The notes under the pieces were generated by a model. The model did not search any database. It was not told where the DNA came from and worked only from the letters and a program-made list of their open reading frames with translations. A stretch of 64,000 nt of DNA, taken from assembly GCF_004403185.1 (NCBI RefSeq), contig NZ_SOHJ01000015.1, positions 1 through 64,000 of the forward strand. The letters are read 5' to 3'. This document shows positions 44,501 through 52,546 of the stretch, in pieces. Made by a program: the position numbers and the translations under genes. This DNA comes from Cryobacterium suzukii. Its GTDB lineage: Bacteria; Actinomycetota; Actinomycetes; Actinomycetales; Microbacteriaceae. Every line of letters starts with the position of its first letter. The first letter of the stretch is position 1.

Positions 44501-44544
44501 CCAGTAACGTTAGCGGCAGACTTTGATCAAGGGAGAAACCAGCC

Positions 44545-45036
44545 ATGGCCGAATACGACGCAGTCATCGAAATCCCTCGCGGGAGCCGCAATAAGTACGA
44601 GGTAGACCACGAAACCGGTCGCGTGTACCTCGACCGCGTGCTTTATACGAGCTTTATGTACCCCACCGACTACGGCTACTTCGAGAACACGCTCGGCCTC
44701 GACGGCGACCCCGTTGACGTTCTCGTTCTGCTCGACTACCCGCTGTTCCCGGGCGTGGGTGTCTCCGTGCGTCCGGTGGGCGTCTTCAACATGACCGATG
44801 ACGGCGGCTCCGACGCCAAGGTCATCGCCGTTCCGGCGGGCGACCCCCGCTGGGATCACATTCAAGATGTCCTCGACATTCCGGAGTACACCCGCAAGGA
44901 AATCGAGCACTTCTTCGAGCATTACAAGGACCTCGAACCCAATAAGTGGGTCAAGACGGAGGGCTGGGGCGACGCCGCCGAAGCCAACCAGATCGTGGTC
45001 GACGGCATTGCGAAGCTGGCCGACGAGGGCCACTAA
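44545..45036 (+). CDS. ppa: Inorganic pyrophosphatase
   Basis: 163 residues, a family I soluble pyrophosphatase. [20 protein letters not shown] at the start, [20 protein letters not shown] with the conserved [10 protein letters not shown] aspartates, the [13 protein letters not shown] segment and the [16 protein letters not shown] region with the catalytic Lys. It hydrolyses pyrophosphate made by biosynthesis. AAGGGAG lies about 10 bases upstream of the ATG. A terminator follows 17 bp after the stop. Confidence 0.97.
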   Translation: MAEYDAVIEIPRGSRNKYEVDHETGRVYLDRVLYTSFMYPTDYGYFENTLGLDGDPVDVLVLLDYPLFPGVGVSVRPVGVFNMTDDGGSDAKVIAVPAGDPRWDHIQDVLDIPEYTRKEIEHFFEHYKDLEPNKWVKTEGWGDAAEANQIVVDGIAKLADEGH

Positions 45037-45052
45037 CCCTTACCCCCTACGA

Positions 45053-45082
45053 AGGCCCCCGGATTGTCCTGGGGGCCTTTGT
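45053..45082 (+). terminator. Rho-independent terminator of ppa
   Basis: AGGCCCCC (45053-45060), a ten-base loop, then GGGGGCCT (45071-45078) and TTGTT. A good stem-loop directly after ppa. Confidence 0.85.
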
Positions 45083-45202
45083 TCTGTCTGCAGCCGCGCA
45101 GACGGGGCTAATTCAGCAGTTTTTTTACCGGCGGCTTGCGGCCATCGCGCGGATCTCCCGAATTAGCCGCCGCGCGGTCTCATCGGCGGTGAGAAACCGG
45201 AG

Positions 45203-46600
45203 CTAGGCGGAGGGTCGGCCGACGTACGGTGCGACGGCCCACGACGACCAGATACTGTGCACACGCACGCGCGCCGAGGGGTTGGGGGCTTCGAGCACCT
45301 GACCGCTACCGACGTAGATCGCCACGTGGTAATAGTTGCCCGGGCTGCCCCAGAACACCAGGTCGCCCACCTGAACCTGGGCGAAAGAGACGAGATTGCC
45401 CTGCTGGGCCATGGTGTTGTACTGATTCGTGGCTGAGTGGGTGCCGATGTAAACGCCGGCGGCTGCATAGGCGGCCTTGGTCAGCCCCGAGCAGTCCCAC
45501 GCGTCGGGGCCAGAGCCTCCGAAGACGTAGCGGTCGCCGAGCTGGCCGCGGGCGAACGCGAGCGCCGTGTCAACGACGCTGGCGTTGGGTACAGGAGCTG
45601 GCGCGGCCGGTGCAGCGGGCGTGACCGGCGTGGCCGACCCGGAACCAGATCCTGAACCGGCCGCCGCCCCGGCGTCCCGAGCGGGCTGCACGGGCTGAGC
45701 AGGTTGCGCGGGCTGAGCAGGCGCGGGCTGAGTGGGCTGCGCGGCTTGCGCGGCTGCGGCATCCGCTATTGCAGCGGCGGATGCCTGCGCTTGCGCGAAC
45801 GCTATGGCCGCAGCGGCCGCGTCCTCGCCGACGTGAAAGCTGCGCTCGGCCTCGGCCGTGGTGTCTTTGAGCAGGGCGAGTTGTTCGAAGAGTTCACTCG
45901 ACTTGCGTTGCTGGGAGTCATAGGCGACCTCGGCAGCGTTCGAACTCGCCGTAGCCGCGTCAAACGTGGTCTTGGACTCTTCGGTGAGCCGTTCGCGTTG
46001 CTCGGTCGCTGATGCCGCCTGGTCGCCGAGAGACTCCGCCGCATTCTTGTCCTGCACAGCCTCGGTGTAGATCTGCTCCGACTGTTCGCTCAGCTTGCTG
46101 GCCGTTCCCAGCTGGCTGAGCAGATTATCCGCGCTGTTACCGTTTAGGAACAGGTTGAGTGATAGACCGCTGGCGCCTGACTTGGCGAGGTGCGCGGCAA
46201 TGAGGCCGGCACGCATTTTCGATGTTGCGGCAGTGGCTTCGGCGGTTGCTGCCTGCTGGCTGAGGCTGGTTTCGCGCAGGGTGGCGGCGTCCAGTGCGTC
46301 CTGCGTCACGCGGTAAGCCTCGGCCGCAATCTGCGCGATCGTAACGGCCTTCGCTGCCTGGCTCGCCAAACCGTCGAGCAGTTCTCCGAGAGTCGCGATC
46401 TCGGCCTGCTTGGTCGACTCGTTCTGTTTGGCCTTCTCGACGTCGTTCCAGCTCGGATAGTCGGGGGCGGCGAAAGCGGCCCCGCCCGCGGCGGCAACGG
46501 ATGCTGTGACAGCCGAGACCGCGCCGAGGGCTACGGCGGAAAGCAGTCGTTTCGACTTGGTGCGAACCCGTGCGTGTGCAGAGGTGGTGCTCTTAGCCAA
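45203..46600 (-). CDS. NlpC/P60 family cell-wall endopeptidase with coiled-coil N-domain
   Basis: 465 residues from TTG at 46600; GGGGAG is six bases upstream, while an ATG further up lies inside the preceding gene. Signal peptide to about 45 (AAAGGAAFA, then APDYPSW), a long helical region (about 50-300, Ala/Glu/Gln-rich coiled coil), a Pro/Ala/Gln and Gly/Ser linker, and a C-terminal NlpC/P60 domain with catalytic Cys in DAWDCSGLTKAAYAAAGV, His in NYYHVAIYVGSG and its polar partner. It cleaves peptide bonds in peptidoglycan. Overlaps the M23 gene by eight bases; the pair share a common N-terminal architecture. Confidence 0.92.
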   Translation of the reverse strand: MAKSTTSAHARVRTKSKRLLSAVALGAVSAVTASVAAAGGAAFAAPDYPSWNDVEKAKQNESTKQAEIATLGELLDGLASQAAKAVTIAQIAAEAYRVTQDALDAATLRETSLSQQAATAEATAATSKMRAGLIAAHLAKSGASGLSLNLFLNGNSADNLLSQLGTASKLSEQSEQIYTEAVQDKNAAESLGDQAASATEQRERLTEESKTTFDAATASSNAAEVAYDSQQRKSSELFEQLALLKDTTAEAERSFHVGEDAAAAAIAFAQAQASAAAIADAAAAQAAQPTQPAPAQPAQPAQPVQPARDAGAAAGSGSGSGSATPVTPAAPAAPAPVPNASVVDTALAFARGQLGDRYVFGGSGPDAWDCSGLTKAAYAAAGVYIGTHSATNQYNTMAQQGNLVSFAQVQVGDLVFWGSPGNYYHVAIYVGSGQVLEAPNPSARVRVHSIWSSWAVAPYVGRPSA

Positions 46601-47963
46601 GTGATGCTCCCCGGTCGGCCATGAATGGAACGGGATTGATGCGGTTTCCACCGATCCATACTTCGAAGTGCAGGTGGCAGCCGTTGGCTGCGCCGGTGTC
46701 GCCGGAACTGGCAATGACTTGCCCGGCCGACACTGACTGTCCAACGCTCACGTTGTACCCGCCATTACGAATGTGGGCGTAGCCGGTTGAGACGTTGTCG
46801 CCGTGGCTGATCTTCACGAAGTTTCCGTACGTGCCGAGGCGGCCAGCCCAGGTGACGACGCCAGCATGGGCGGCGTAGATAGGCGCACCGCAGCCGGTGC
46901 CGAGGTCGGTGGCGTAATGAAAGCTTCCGCTGCAGTCACCGCCGTTACAGATGACCGCCCGGGGGCCGTAGCCACCGGTGATGCGGCCGCTGGCCGGAAC
47001 CGCCCAACCGGTCTTGCTCATCGAGCCACCGGATCCACCGGAACCGCCGCTACCAGCACGCGCCGCTGCTGCGGCCGCGGCCGCTGCCGCTGCCCGTTCC
47101 GCAGCTTCAGCCGCAACACGAGCAGCTTCAATCCGAGCGCGTTCGGCGACGCCGGCTTCATACCCGGCTGTTGTAGTGGCTTGGGCGTCGAGCATGAACT
47201 GCAGTTGCTGTTCGAGTTCCACGCTCTTGGCTTCAGAGTCGGCGAGCGCGTTCGCTGCTGCTTCGGCCGCAGTTTGGGCAGCGGCAAGCGCAGCCTCGGC
47301 GGCGACGCGCAGCGTCTCACGTTCGGCTTGGGCGACTTTGGCCTGGTCGCCGAGCGATTGCGCGTTATTCGTGGCCGATTGCGCTGATTCGTAGACGTCT
47401 GAGCTGCGCTCAACGAGCTTGCTCATGTTTCCGAGTTTGGCCAGCAGCAGGTCAGCATCGGCGCCGTCCCCTTCGCCCTCCAGGAATAGGTTCACGCTGA
47501 GATCGGTGCCGCCGGTGCGGTAGAGCTGGGCGGCGAGCTGACCGGCCTGTCTCGTCGCGGCATCCGCTGTGGCTTTGCTCGTATCGGCCTGTGTCTGGAT
47601 ATCTTCGGCACGGCGGGTGGCGTCGTCAAATTCCTGCTGCGCAACCTCAAGTTCGCTGGCGCTTTTTTCGGCAGCGGCCTGGGTTTCTTGCACCTGCACC
47701 TGTAGGCCGGCAATCAGATTCTCAATGGCGGTCACCTGCGCCGCTGCCGAGACCGTGTTCGCCTTGGCGTCTTGCAGGTCCTGCCAGGAGGGGTAATCAA
47801 CGGCGCTCGCCGGTGCTACGGGGCTGATCAGGGTGACCAGCAGGGTCATGGCGGCCATGATGCTGGTCAAGGCCAGGGTGTGCCTGGGCCACCGATTGGT
47901 TGTACGCAAGCGGCGGGTGGGCAGGTCAGCTTTGCGGCCGGCCACGGTTCTCATGCGAATCAT
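46593..47963 (-). CDS. M23 family peptidase with coiled-coil N-domain
   Basis: 456 residues. Signal peptide (cleavage at PASA, then VDYPSW), an Ala-rich coiled coil (about 60-310), a Gly/Ser linker (GSGGSGGSGGS), and a C-terminal LytM/M23 domain: GGYGPRA, HYATDLGTGCGAPIYAAHAG (zinc HxxxD), GYAHI and CHLHFEVWIGG (HxH). Cuts peptidoglycan cross-bridges, or activates amidases if the site were dead; the ligands look complete. After the signal peptide it carries the same DYPSWxDxxxAK phrase as the NlpC/P60 protein, so both belong to the same lineage. Confidence 0.92.
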   Translation of the reverse strand: MIRMRTVAGRKADLPTRRLRTTNRWPRHTLALTSIMAAMTLLVTLISPVAPASAVDYPSWQDLQDAKANTVSAAAQVTAIENLIAGLQVQVQETQAAAEKSASELEVAQQEFDDATRRAEDIQTQADTSKATADAATRQAGQLAAQLYRTGGTDLSVNLFLEGEGDGADADLLLAKLGNMSKLVERSSDVYESAQSATNNAQSLGDQAKVAQAERETLRVAAEAALAAAQTAAEAAANALADSEAKSVELEQQLQFMLDAQATTTAGYEAGVAERARIEAARVAAEAAERAAAAAAAAAAARAGSGGSGGSGGSMSKTGWAVPASGRITGGYGPRAVICNGGDCSGSFHYATDLGTGCGAPIYAAHAGVVTWAGRLGTYGNFVKISHGDNVSTGYAHIRNGGYNVSVGQSVSAGQVIASSGDTGAANGCHLHFEVWIGGNRINPVPFMADRGASLG

Positions 47964-48220
47964 TGTTTCCCAACAGGCTTATAGCAGTCGCCACGTGCGC
48001 CGAGGCAGACTCTTGAGCGTAACAAGGTGGGCAGGATTCACCCAGTCTTAACGGCGAATCTAACCCGCGAAACAACCGCTGGCCCGCCCATTTGCGGGCG
48101 TGCTGCGAATTGGCGTCGAAAAATAATTGTCATTCATCCAGATGCTGCGCGCGCCGATTTGGCCTTCGCCCCACAAGTCCGTATGCTTACTCTTCGGCAG
48201 CCATGAACTTTGTGGCTCAC
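47964..48220 (-). other. Leader region of the cell-wall hydrolase operon
   Basis: About 257 bp before the M23 gene, no gene seen. On the minus strand GGGTGAATCC (48043-48034) resembles the conserved core of c-di-AMP (ydaO) riboswitches, which often precede actinobacterial cell-wall hydrolases, but the other conserved blocks were not clearly found. It also holds a GC hairpin near 48090 (CCCGCC-ATTT-GCGGGC-like). Low confidence. Confidence 0.3.
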
Positions 48221-48293
48221 GGCCCCATCGTTTAGCGGCCTAGGACGGCGCCCTTTCACGGCGTTAACACGGGTTCGAATCCCGTTGGGGCTA
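48221..48293 (+). tRNA. tRNA-Glu (TTC)
   Basis: A 73-nt tRNA: acceptor GGCCCCA with TGGGGCT (one G-U end pair), D arm with TTTAGCGGCCTAGGA, anticodon loop CTTTCAC with TTC, T arm ACGGG-TTCGAAT-CCCGT, discriminator A; no encoded CCA. Confidence 0.93.
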
Positions 48294-48378
48294 CGCAAAC
48301 TGTACGTGCACGGAGTAGTAAATTAAATAGAATAGTCTTACCAAGTGCCTCGCACACAGATTCACATTTTCACATCGA

Positions 48379-48452
48379 GGCCCTGTAGCGCAGTTGGTTA
48401 GCGCGCCGCCCTGTCACGGCGGAGGTCGCCGGTTCAAGTCCGGTCAGGGTCG
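48379..48452 (+). tRNA. tRNA-Asp (GTC)
   Basis: A 74-nt tRNA: acceptor GGCCCTG with CAGGGTC, D arm GCGCAGTTGGTTAGCGC, anticodon loop CTGTCAC with GTC, T arm GCCGG-TTCAAGT-CCGGT, discriminator G. Confidence 0.95.
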
Positions 48453-48462
48453 CAAAGAAAAT

Positions 48463-48490
48463 AGCCCTTTCGAAAGGAAGGGCTTTTTTC
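48463..48490 (+). terminator. Terminator after tRNA-Asp
   Basis: AGCCCTT (48463-48469) and AAGGGCT (48478-48484) stem followed by TTTTTTC. Confidence 0.85.
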
Positions 48491-48520
48491 TTAGAAGAGG
48501 CGTTTATAGCGCAGCTTCGG

Positions 48521-48596
48521 GGCCCTGTAGCTCAGTTGGTAGAGCGTTCGACTGAAAATTGAAAGGTCACCGGATCGACGCCGGTCGGGGCCACCA
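48521..48596 (+). tRNA. tRNA-Phe (GAA)
   Basis: A 76-nt tRNA with encoded CCA: acceptor GGCCCTG with CGGGGCC, D arm GCTCAGTTGGTAGAGC, anticodon stem TTCGA/TTGAA with loop CTGAAAA (GAA), T arm ACCGG-ATCGACG-CCGGT (A in place of the first T-loop T), discriminator A. Confidence 0.93.
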
Positions 48597-48598
48597 CC

Positions 48599-48636
48599 GC
48601 CACTCCCTAGGAAACACTGGGGAGTGGCTTTTTTTA
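48599..48636 (+). terminator. Terminator after tRNA-Phe
   Basis: GCCACTCCC (48599-48607) and GGGAGTGGC (48620-48628) stem, then eight T residues. Confidence 0.88.
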
Positions 48637-48766
48637 TGTCAATTTTCTCAACGCTACGTCGATACGCCCCACTCGGATCGTGCCTAGCAGAAGTTGCCCG
48701 CGCGTAGAGCTTCGACTCCACACCGACCAGGTGGACACCCCTCGTGCTCTGAGTAGACTCGGGCGC

Positions 48767-49432
48767 ATGGCAAACTCACAGCTTCGTGATCACGCAGCAT
48801 CACCGGCTTCCCTCGCGTTGTTGATCGGCGGTGGGCTACTGCTTGCCTCGGTCGTCATCACGGTGATCGCGCAGCCCACGCTCTTCCCGTACGCCGAGAT
48901 GGTGGGACCAGCCCTGTTTTCCGCCGCTCTGTTGGTGTTCGCCTTCGGCGTGCGTGGGGTGGGCAGCGTCACAGCGCGCCGCCCCGTTGGCACCACCGCT
49001 CTCGCTGTGTTGGCTGCCTGGCTTCTTCTTGGGTCTGTACTGTACGGCCTTATTGGCGACGTCTTCTCGAACGACCCCGCTCCGACCGCGCTCATGGCCT
49101 TCGCCTACGCGGACTCATTCGTGCAATTCGCTCTCGCATTGGTCGCGGTCATGCAAATCGCCCGGCTCGGCGCCGTGCCGGCTCCGTGGAACTGGGTGCC
49201 AGCCGGGATTGTGGCGGCGGTGACCCTGACTTGGCTGCTACTGCAAGTGCTGGGCGGAGGCTCGGCCACCGCATACGGACCCAATCTGCTGACATGGCTC
49301 CTGACGGGGCTGGACGGCGTTGCCCGGATCGGCGGCACAGTACTGCTCGGTGTAATCGCCATCGTTCTCGCCGACCGCGTCAATCGCCGGGCGACCACCA
49401 ACGTACCTCTGGTGCCCGAAATACAAATCTGA
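48767..49432 (+). CDS. Multi-pass membrane protein of unknown function
   Basis: 221 residues with six predicted transmembrane helices (about 16-36, 44-62, 71-93, 106-126, 135-157 and 180-200), short loops and no recognisable catalytic motif. The start at 48767 (MANSQLRDHA) is chosen because the upstream part of the frame is Arg-rich, without membrane pattern, and overlaps the promoter region after the tRNA-Phe terminator. It resembles small actinobacterial membrane proteins of unassigned function. The WXG100-like gene begins about 260 bp downstream. Confidence 0.65.
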   Translation: MANSQLRDHAASPASLALLIGGGLLLASVVITVIAQPTLFPYAEMVGPALFSAALLVFAFGVRGVGSVTARRPVGTTALAVLAAWLLLGSVLYGLIGDVFSNDPAPTALMAFAYADSFVQFALALVAVMQIARLGAVPAPWNWVPAGIVAAVTLTWLLLQVLGGGSATAYGPNLLTWLLTGLDGVARIGGTVLLGVIAIVLADRVNRRATTNVPLVPEIQI

Positions 49433-49695
49433 ATTCGTCTCGTTCCGACGTAGTCCCAGCGACCCTCGAACCCGACCTTCCACGGGACTCTTTCATGGCC
49501 CAGGGACCGACGTTTGCGCAACCCCAGGGCCTTGCCCCAGACGAACATGCGCCGCTCGTAATGTGTGTGGCCGGGCGGTTATCCAACAGTCATCGGATCA
49601 TCGGTAAATCCGACGTCGAGAATCCTCGAAGCGTGGCGTCCGGGCTGGTAGCGTGGGGCTATCTGCACAATGCAGCTCATATGGGGGAGCATCAA

Positions 49696-49992
49696 ATGGC
49701 CAACATCAACGTCTCGTATCAGGAACTCAACTCGTCCGCAGACCGCCTCGTGGCTGGCCGCGACGACATCAACACCAAGCTCGCCGAGTTGCAGAGCCTG
49801 ATCGGCTCTCTCGTGAGCTCCGGCTTCGTCACCGACAAGTCCTCCGGCGCATTCAACGCCTCCTATGAGCAGTTCACGAGTGGTGCGCGCGCCACGATCA
49901 GCGGTCTCGACGGGCTCTCCAACTACCTGCGCACCACGGCCACCACGCTGTCCGAGGTCGACGCGCAGCTCGCCGCGCGCCTCTCCCGCTAA
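49696..49992 (+). CDS. WXG100-like (ESAT-6 family) type VII secretion protein
   Basis: 98 residues, the standard WXG100 length: ANINVSYQELNSSADRLVAG, then NTKLAELQSLIGSLVSSGFV, TDKSSGAFNASYEQFTSGAR and DGLSNYLRTTATTLSEVDAQ. Two amphipathic helices around a central turn fit the WXG100 hairpin, with the usual AF..SY.. spacing; but the Trp-X-Gly itself is missing, replaced by GFVTD, and the protein has no Trp. GGGGGAG lies just upstream of the ATG. A secretion-competent partner would form a helical dimer; the likely partner is the next gene, 57 bp downstream. Confidence 0.8.
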   Translation: MANINVSYQELNSSADRLVAGRDDINTKLAELQSLIGSLVSSGFVTDKSSGAFNASYEQFTSGARATISGLDGLSNYLRTTATTLSEVDAQLAARLSR

Positions 49993-50049
49993 CCTCTCGA
50001 TGTCTGGCAGCCGGCCTTGCACGGCGGCTGCCACTGTTTGGAGGCACGA

Positions 50050-50607
50050 ATGTATGGAGACATGTCAGTCGTCAGGTCCGACTCGGCGCGCCTGCGCGCC
50101 CACGGCGACGACGTCCGGGCGCGCGCACTAGCGATCAAGGCGCGGGCCGAGGCGATGAACTGGAACTCCGTCGCCGCGACGGCGTTCCGAGCCGAAATCG
50201 GCGTCACCGCCGACACTCTCGGTCGTTCAGCTGCCGCACTCGACACAGCAGCGGATGCCCTGTCGAACCACGCGCGGTCCGTCGACGAGGTCAAGGCACT
50301 CATCCACCAGGCCCAGGAGTGGGCGGGTGAGCGCCTCGACGAGGCGCGCTCGATCGTCGGCAACGTCGTCAAGGTCGTTCACGATGTCGCAGAAAACGCC
50401 GTAACCGGGTTCATGACCGTGCTCGCGTCCATCCCCGACCAGGTCAACAACGTCAAGGTCTCCGTCTTCCGGGTCTTCGGCACGGACGTCGCTCCGGAGG
50501 CCGTCGCCCGCGCCGAGGACATCGTGCGGGCCGTCCCCAACCGTCCGGCAGACGGTTCCCAGGACTGGCTCGACGTGCAACGCTCCCTGGGCGGCGCACG
50601 CCGCTAG
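50050..50607 (+). CDS. Longer WXG100-like protein, putative type VII substrate or partner
   Basis: 185 residues. Residues 6-95 form a WXG100-type helical hairpin: SDSARLRAHGDDVRARALAI, then MNWNSVAATAFRAEIGVTAD with W-N-S at the turn and the AA..FR spacing, then LDTAADALSNHARSVDEVKA. A further 85 residues follow (DEARSIVGNVVKVVHDVAEN, FGTDVAPEAVARAEDIVRAV), unlike any known toxin domain. GGAGG is six bases upstream. It follows the 98-residue protein in the same direction and faces the lipoprotein array on the other strand. It may be a substrate, or a targeting partner for the lipase at 52547. Confidence 0.7.
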   Translation: MYGDMSVVRSDSARLRAHGDDVRARALAIKARAEAMNWNSVAATAFRAEIGVTADTLGRSAAALDTAADALSNHARSVDEVKALIHQAQEWAGERLDEARSIVGNVVKVVHDVAENAVTGFMTVLASIPDQVNNVKVSVFRVFGTDVAPEAVARAEDIVRAVPNRPADGSQDWLDVQRSLGGARR

Positions 50608-50668
50608 ACCAGTCCGTCTGGCTTTGGCTTCTACCCATCCGGCGTCAGCGCCGATTCCCGCCATGGCC

Positions 50669-51214
50669 TCATCCGACCGACAGCGTAGGGACGGCGCCCG
50701 GCCACGTGCCCATGTATTCCGGACCGCTGAGGTAGACGCTGTACGTTTGGAACGTGGGGTACTCGAGCCCAGCGAGCACGTTCGCCTCAGCTTGCAGCTC
50801 GACCCTGTGATCGTCTTTCCACACGGTCATTAGCAGGCTCGCGGGCTCAGCGTCGAAGTGTTTCGCCAAGCCGGCCTGGGGAGGGAAAGATGTCGCCCAG
50901 CCAACCCGCAGGACGTAGTCGAGTATCCCGGGAGCTGTGATCGCCGTCTCATCATCGACATAGACCTCGATGATCGTCGACGTGGACAAACCCGAAATTG
51001 AGGACCGAACAGTCGCGTCGCTAAGGCCGGGAACCGCGTTCAAGAGCACGACAGCGGCATCACTGCTGATCCCGGTGGACGCGGCGGACGGGGTCGGCGC
51101 GACGGTGGATGTGCTGTTGGAGGCGTCGAACGTTAGGTTCGAGCAGCCACTGAGCACAACTGCCGTGGCCACGACAGCGATCGTGGCGCCGATCAAACGT
51201 TTTCGAACACTCAT
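50669..51214 (-). CDS. Lipoprotein of the tandem family, copy 3 (putative immunity)
   Basis: 181 residues with a lipobox AVVLSGCSNL (Cys near 24), followed by a Ser/Thr/Ala/Pro linker (STVAPTPSAASTGISSDAAV) and a conserved globular part: VLLNAVPGLSDATVRSSISG, IIEVYVDDETAITAPGILDY, VLRVGWATSF, and the common end YMGTWPGAVPTLSVG. It is 10 residues longer than copy 2, with a different segment after GWATSF (PPQAGLAKHFDAEPASL). Anchored on the outer face of the membrane. It is the last of three tandem paralogues downstream of the lipase gene; a toxin-neutralising role is inferred from that position only. Confidence 0.75.
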   Translation of the reverse strand: MSVRKRLIGATIAVVATAVVLSGCSNLTFDASNSTSTVAPTPSAASTGISSDAAVVLLNAVPGLSDATVRSSISGLSTSTIIEVYVDDETAITAPGILDYVLRVGWATSFPPQAGLAKHFDAEPASLLMTVWKDDHRVELQAEANVLAGLEYPTFQTYSVYLSGPEYMGTWPGAVPTLSVG

Positions 51215-51362
51215 GTCTGGTCCTCATCGTGTTGCTGCGAAATCGCAAGCGGTCGCGGAACCGCCGCGTAAAAACCCCTCACGGACGCAGCCCACCCATC
51301 GCCTGCGCACCACAGAGCTCTTCAAAACCGGTGCGGTTACGACGCTCATATCGGCACTGACC

Positions 51363-51878
51363 TCAGCCTACCGAGAGCGTCGGGACGACGCCCGGCCACG
51401 CACCCAAGTACTCCGGACCATCGAGATAGACGCTATAGAGTTCCGGAAACGCGGGGTACTCGACTCCAGCGAGCAGGTTCGCCTGCGCTTGCAGGTCGAG
51501 GGTCCGGCCATTGTTGCGCACGATCAATTTCACGCTCGCGGGCTGACGATCAAAAGATGTCGCCCAGCCAACCCGCAGCACGTAATCGAGAATCCCGGGG
51601 ACCGTGATCGCCGTCTCATCATCGACATAGACCTCGATGATCGCCGACGTGGACAAGCCCGAGATTGAGGACCGAACAGTGGCGTCACTCAGGCCGGTTA
51701 CAGCATTCAGCAGCACGACGGCGGCATCACTGCCGATCCCGGTGGACGCAGCGGACGGGGTCGGTGCGACAGCGGATGTGCTGTTGGAGGGGTCGAACAT
51801 TAGGTTCGAGCAACCGCTGAGCACAACCGCCGCCACGACAGCAATCGTGGCGCCGATCAAACGTTTTCCAATACTCAT
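51363..51878 (-). CDS. Lipoprotein of the tandem family, copy 2 (putative immunity)
   Basis: 171 residues: lipobox VVLSGCSNLM (Cys near 23), linker, then the family core (LLNAVTGLSDATVRSSISGL, IIEVYVDDETAITVPGILDY, RQPASVKLIVRNNGRTLDLQ) and the same final PGVVPTLSVG. It is very like copy 1 in the second half (FDRQPASVKLIVRNNGRT against FDRQPGSVILTVRNNGRT) and like copy 3 in the first, so the copies have recombined or diverged mosaically. About 150 bp of spacer separates it from copy 3, similar in sequence to the spacer before copy 2. Confidence 0.75.
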   Translation of the reverse strand: MSIGKRLIGATIAVVAAVVLSGCSNLMFDPSNSTSAVAPTPSAASTGIGSDAAVVLLNAVTGLSDATVRSSISGLSTSAIIEVYVDDETAITVPGILDYVLRVGWATSFDRQPASVKLIVRNNGRTLDLQAQANLLAGVEYPAFPELYSVYLDGPEYLGAWPGVVPTLSVG

Positions 51879-52029
51879 CTCTGGGTCCTCACCGTGTTGC
51901 TGCGAAATCCTAAGCGGTCGCGGAACCGTCGCACAAAAACCCTTCGCGGACGCAGCACAGCCGTCGGCCTGCGAACCGTAGAACTCTCTAAAACCGGTGC
52001 GGCTACGACGCCCGCACCCGGAACAAATC

Positions 52030-52536
52030 TCAGCCTACCGACAGCGTCGGGACGACGCCCGGCCACGCACCCAAGTACTCCGGACCATCGAGATAGACGC
52101 TGTGCGAGGGTGCGAGCGTAGGATATTCGACTCCGGCGAGCAGGTTCGCCTGCGCTTGCAGGTCGAGGGTTCGGCCATTGTTGCGCACGGTCAATATCAC
52201 GCTCCCAGGCTGGCGGTCAAAAGACGTCGCCCAGCCAACCCGCAGCACGTAATCAAGAACCCCGGAGGCCGTGATCGCGGCCTCATCATCGACGTAGACC
52301 TCGATGATCAGCGACGTGGACAAACCCGAAATTGAGGACTGAACAGTGGCGTCGCTAAGGCCGGGAACGGCGTTCAAGAGCACGAAAGCGGCATCACTGC
52401 TGATCCCGGTGGACGCAGCGGACGGGGTCGGCGCGACGGCGGATGTGCCGGGTTTCAGGAGCGAGCAGCCGCTCAGCACCACCGCCGCCGCTACGACAGC
52501 AATCACAACGCCGGTCAAAGATTTTCGGATATTCAT
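52030..52536 (-). CDS. Lipoprotein of the tandem family, copy 1, next to the lipase
   Basis: 168 residues from ATG at 52536; AGGA lies about eight bases upstream and an earlier in-frame Met at 52563 would overlap the lipase gene. Lipobox AVVLSGCSLL, then KPGTSAVAPTPSAASTG and the same core and ending as copies 2 and 3. The start is only 10 bp after the lipase stop, so the two should be translated together, the arrangement expected of a toxin and its immunity protein. The immunity role is inference by analogy with known lipase/lipoprotein pairs. Confidence 0.75.
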   Translation of the reverse strand: MNIRKSLTGVVIAVVAAAVVLSGCSLLKPGTSAVAPTPSAASTGISSDAAFVLLNAVPGLSDATVQSSISGLSTSLIIEVYVDDEAAITASGVLDYVLRVGWATSFDRQPGSVILTVRNNGRTLDLQAQANLLAGVEYPTLAPSHSVYLDGPEYLGAWPGVVPTLSVG

Positions 52537-52546
52537 CTCTTGTTCC

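Noticed and set aside
48679..48766. Upstream start for the membrane protein at 48767
   Set aside because: The extra residues are Arg-rich and lie in the promoter region after the tRNA-Phe terminator; the ATG at 48767 is followed at once by a membrane-protein pattern.
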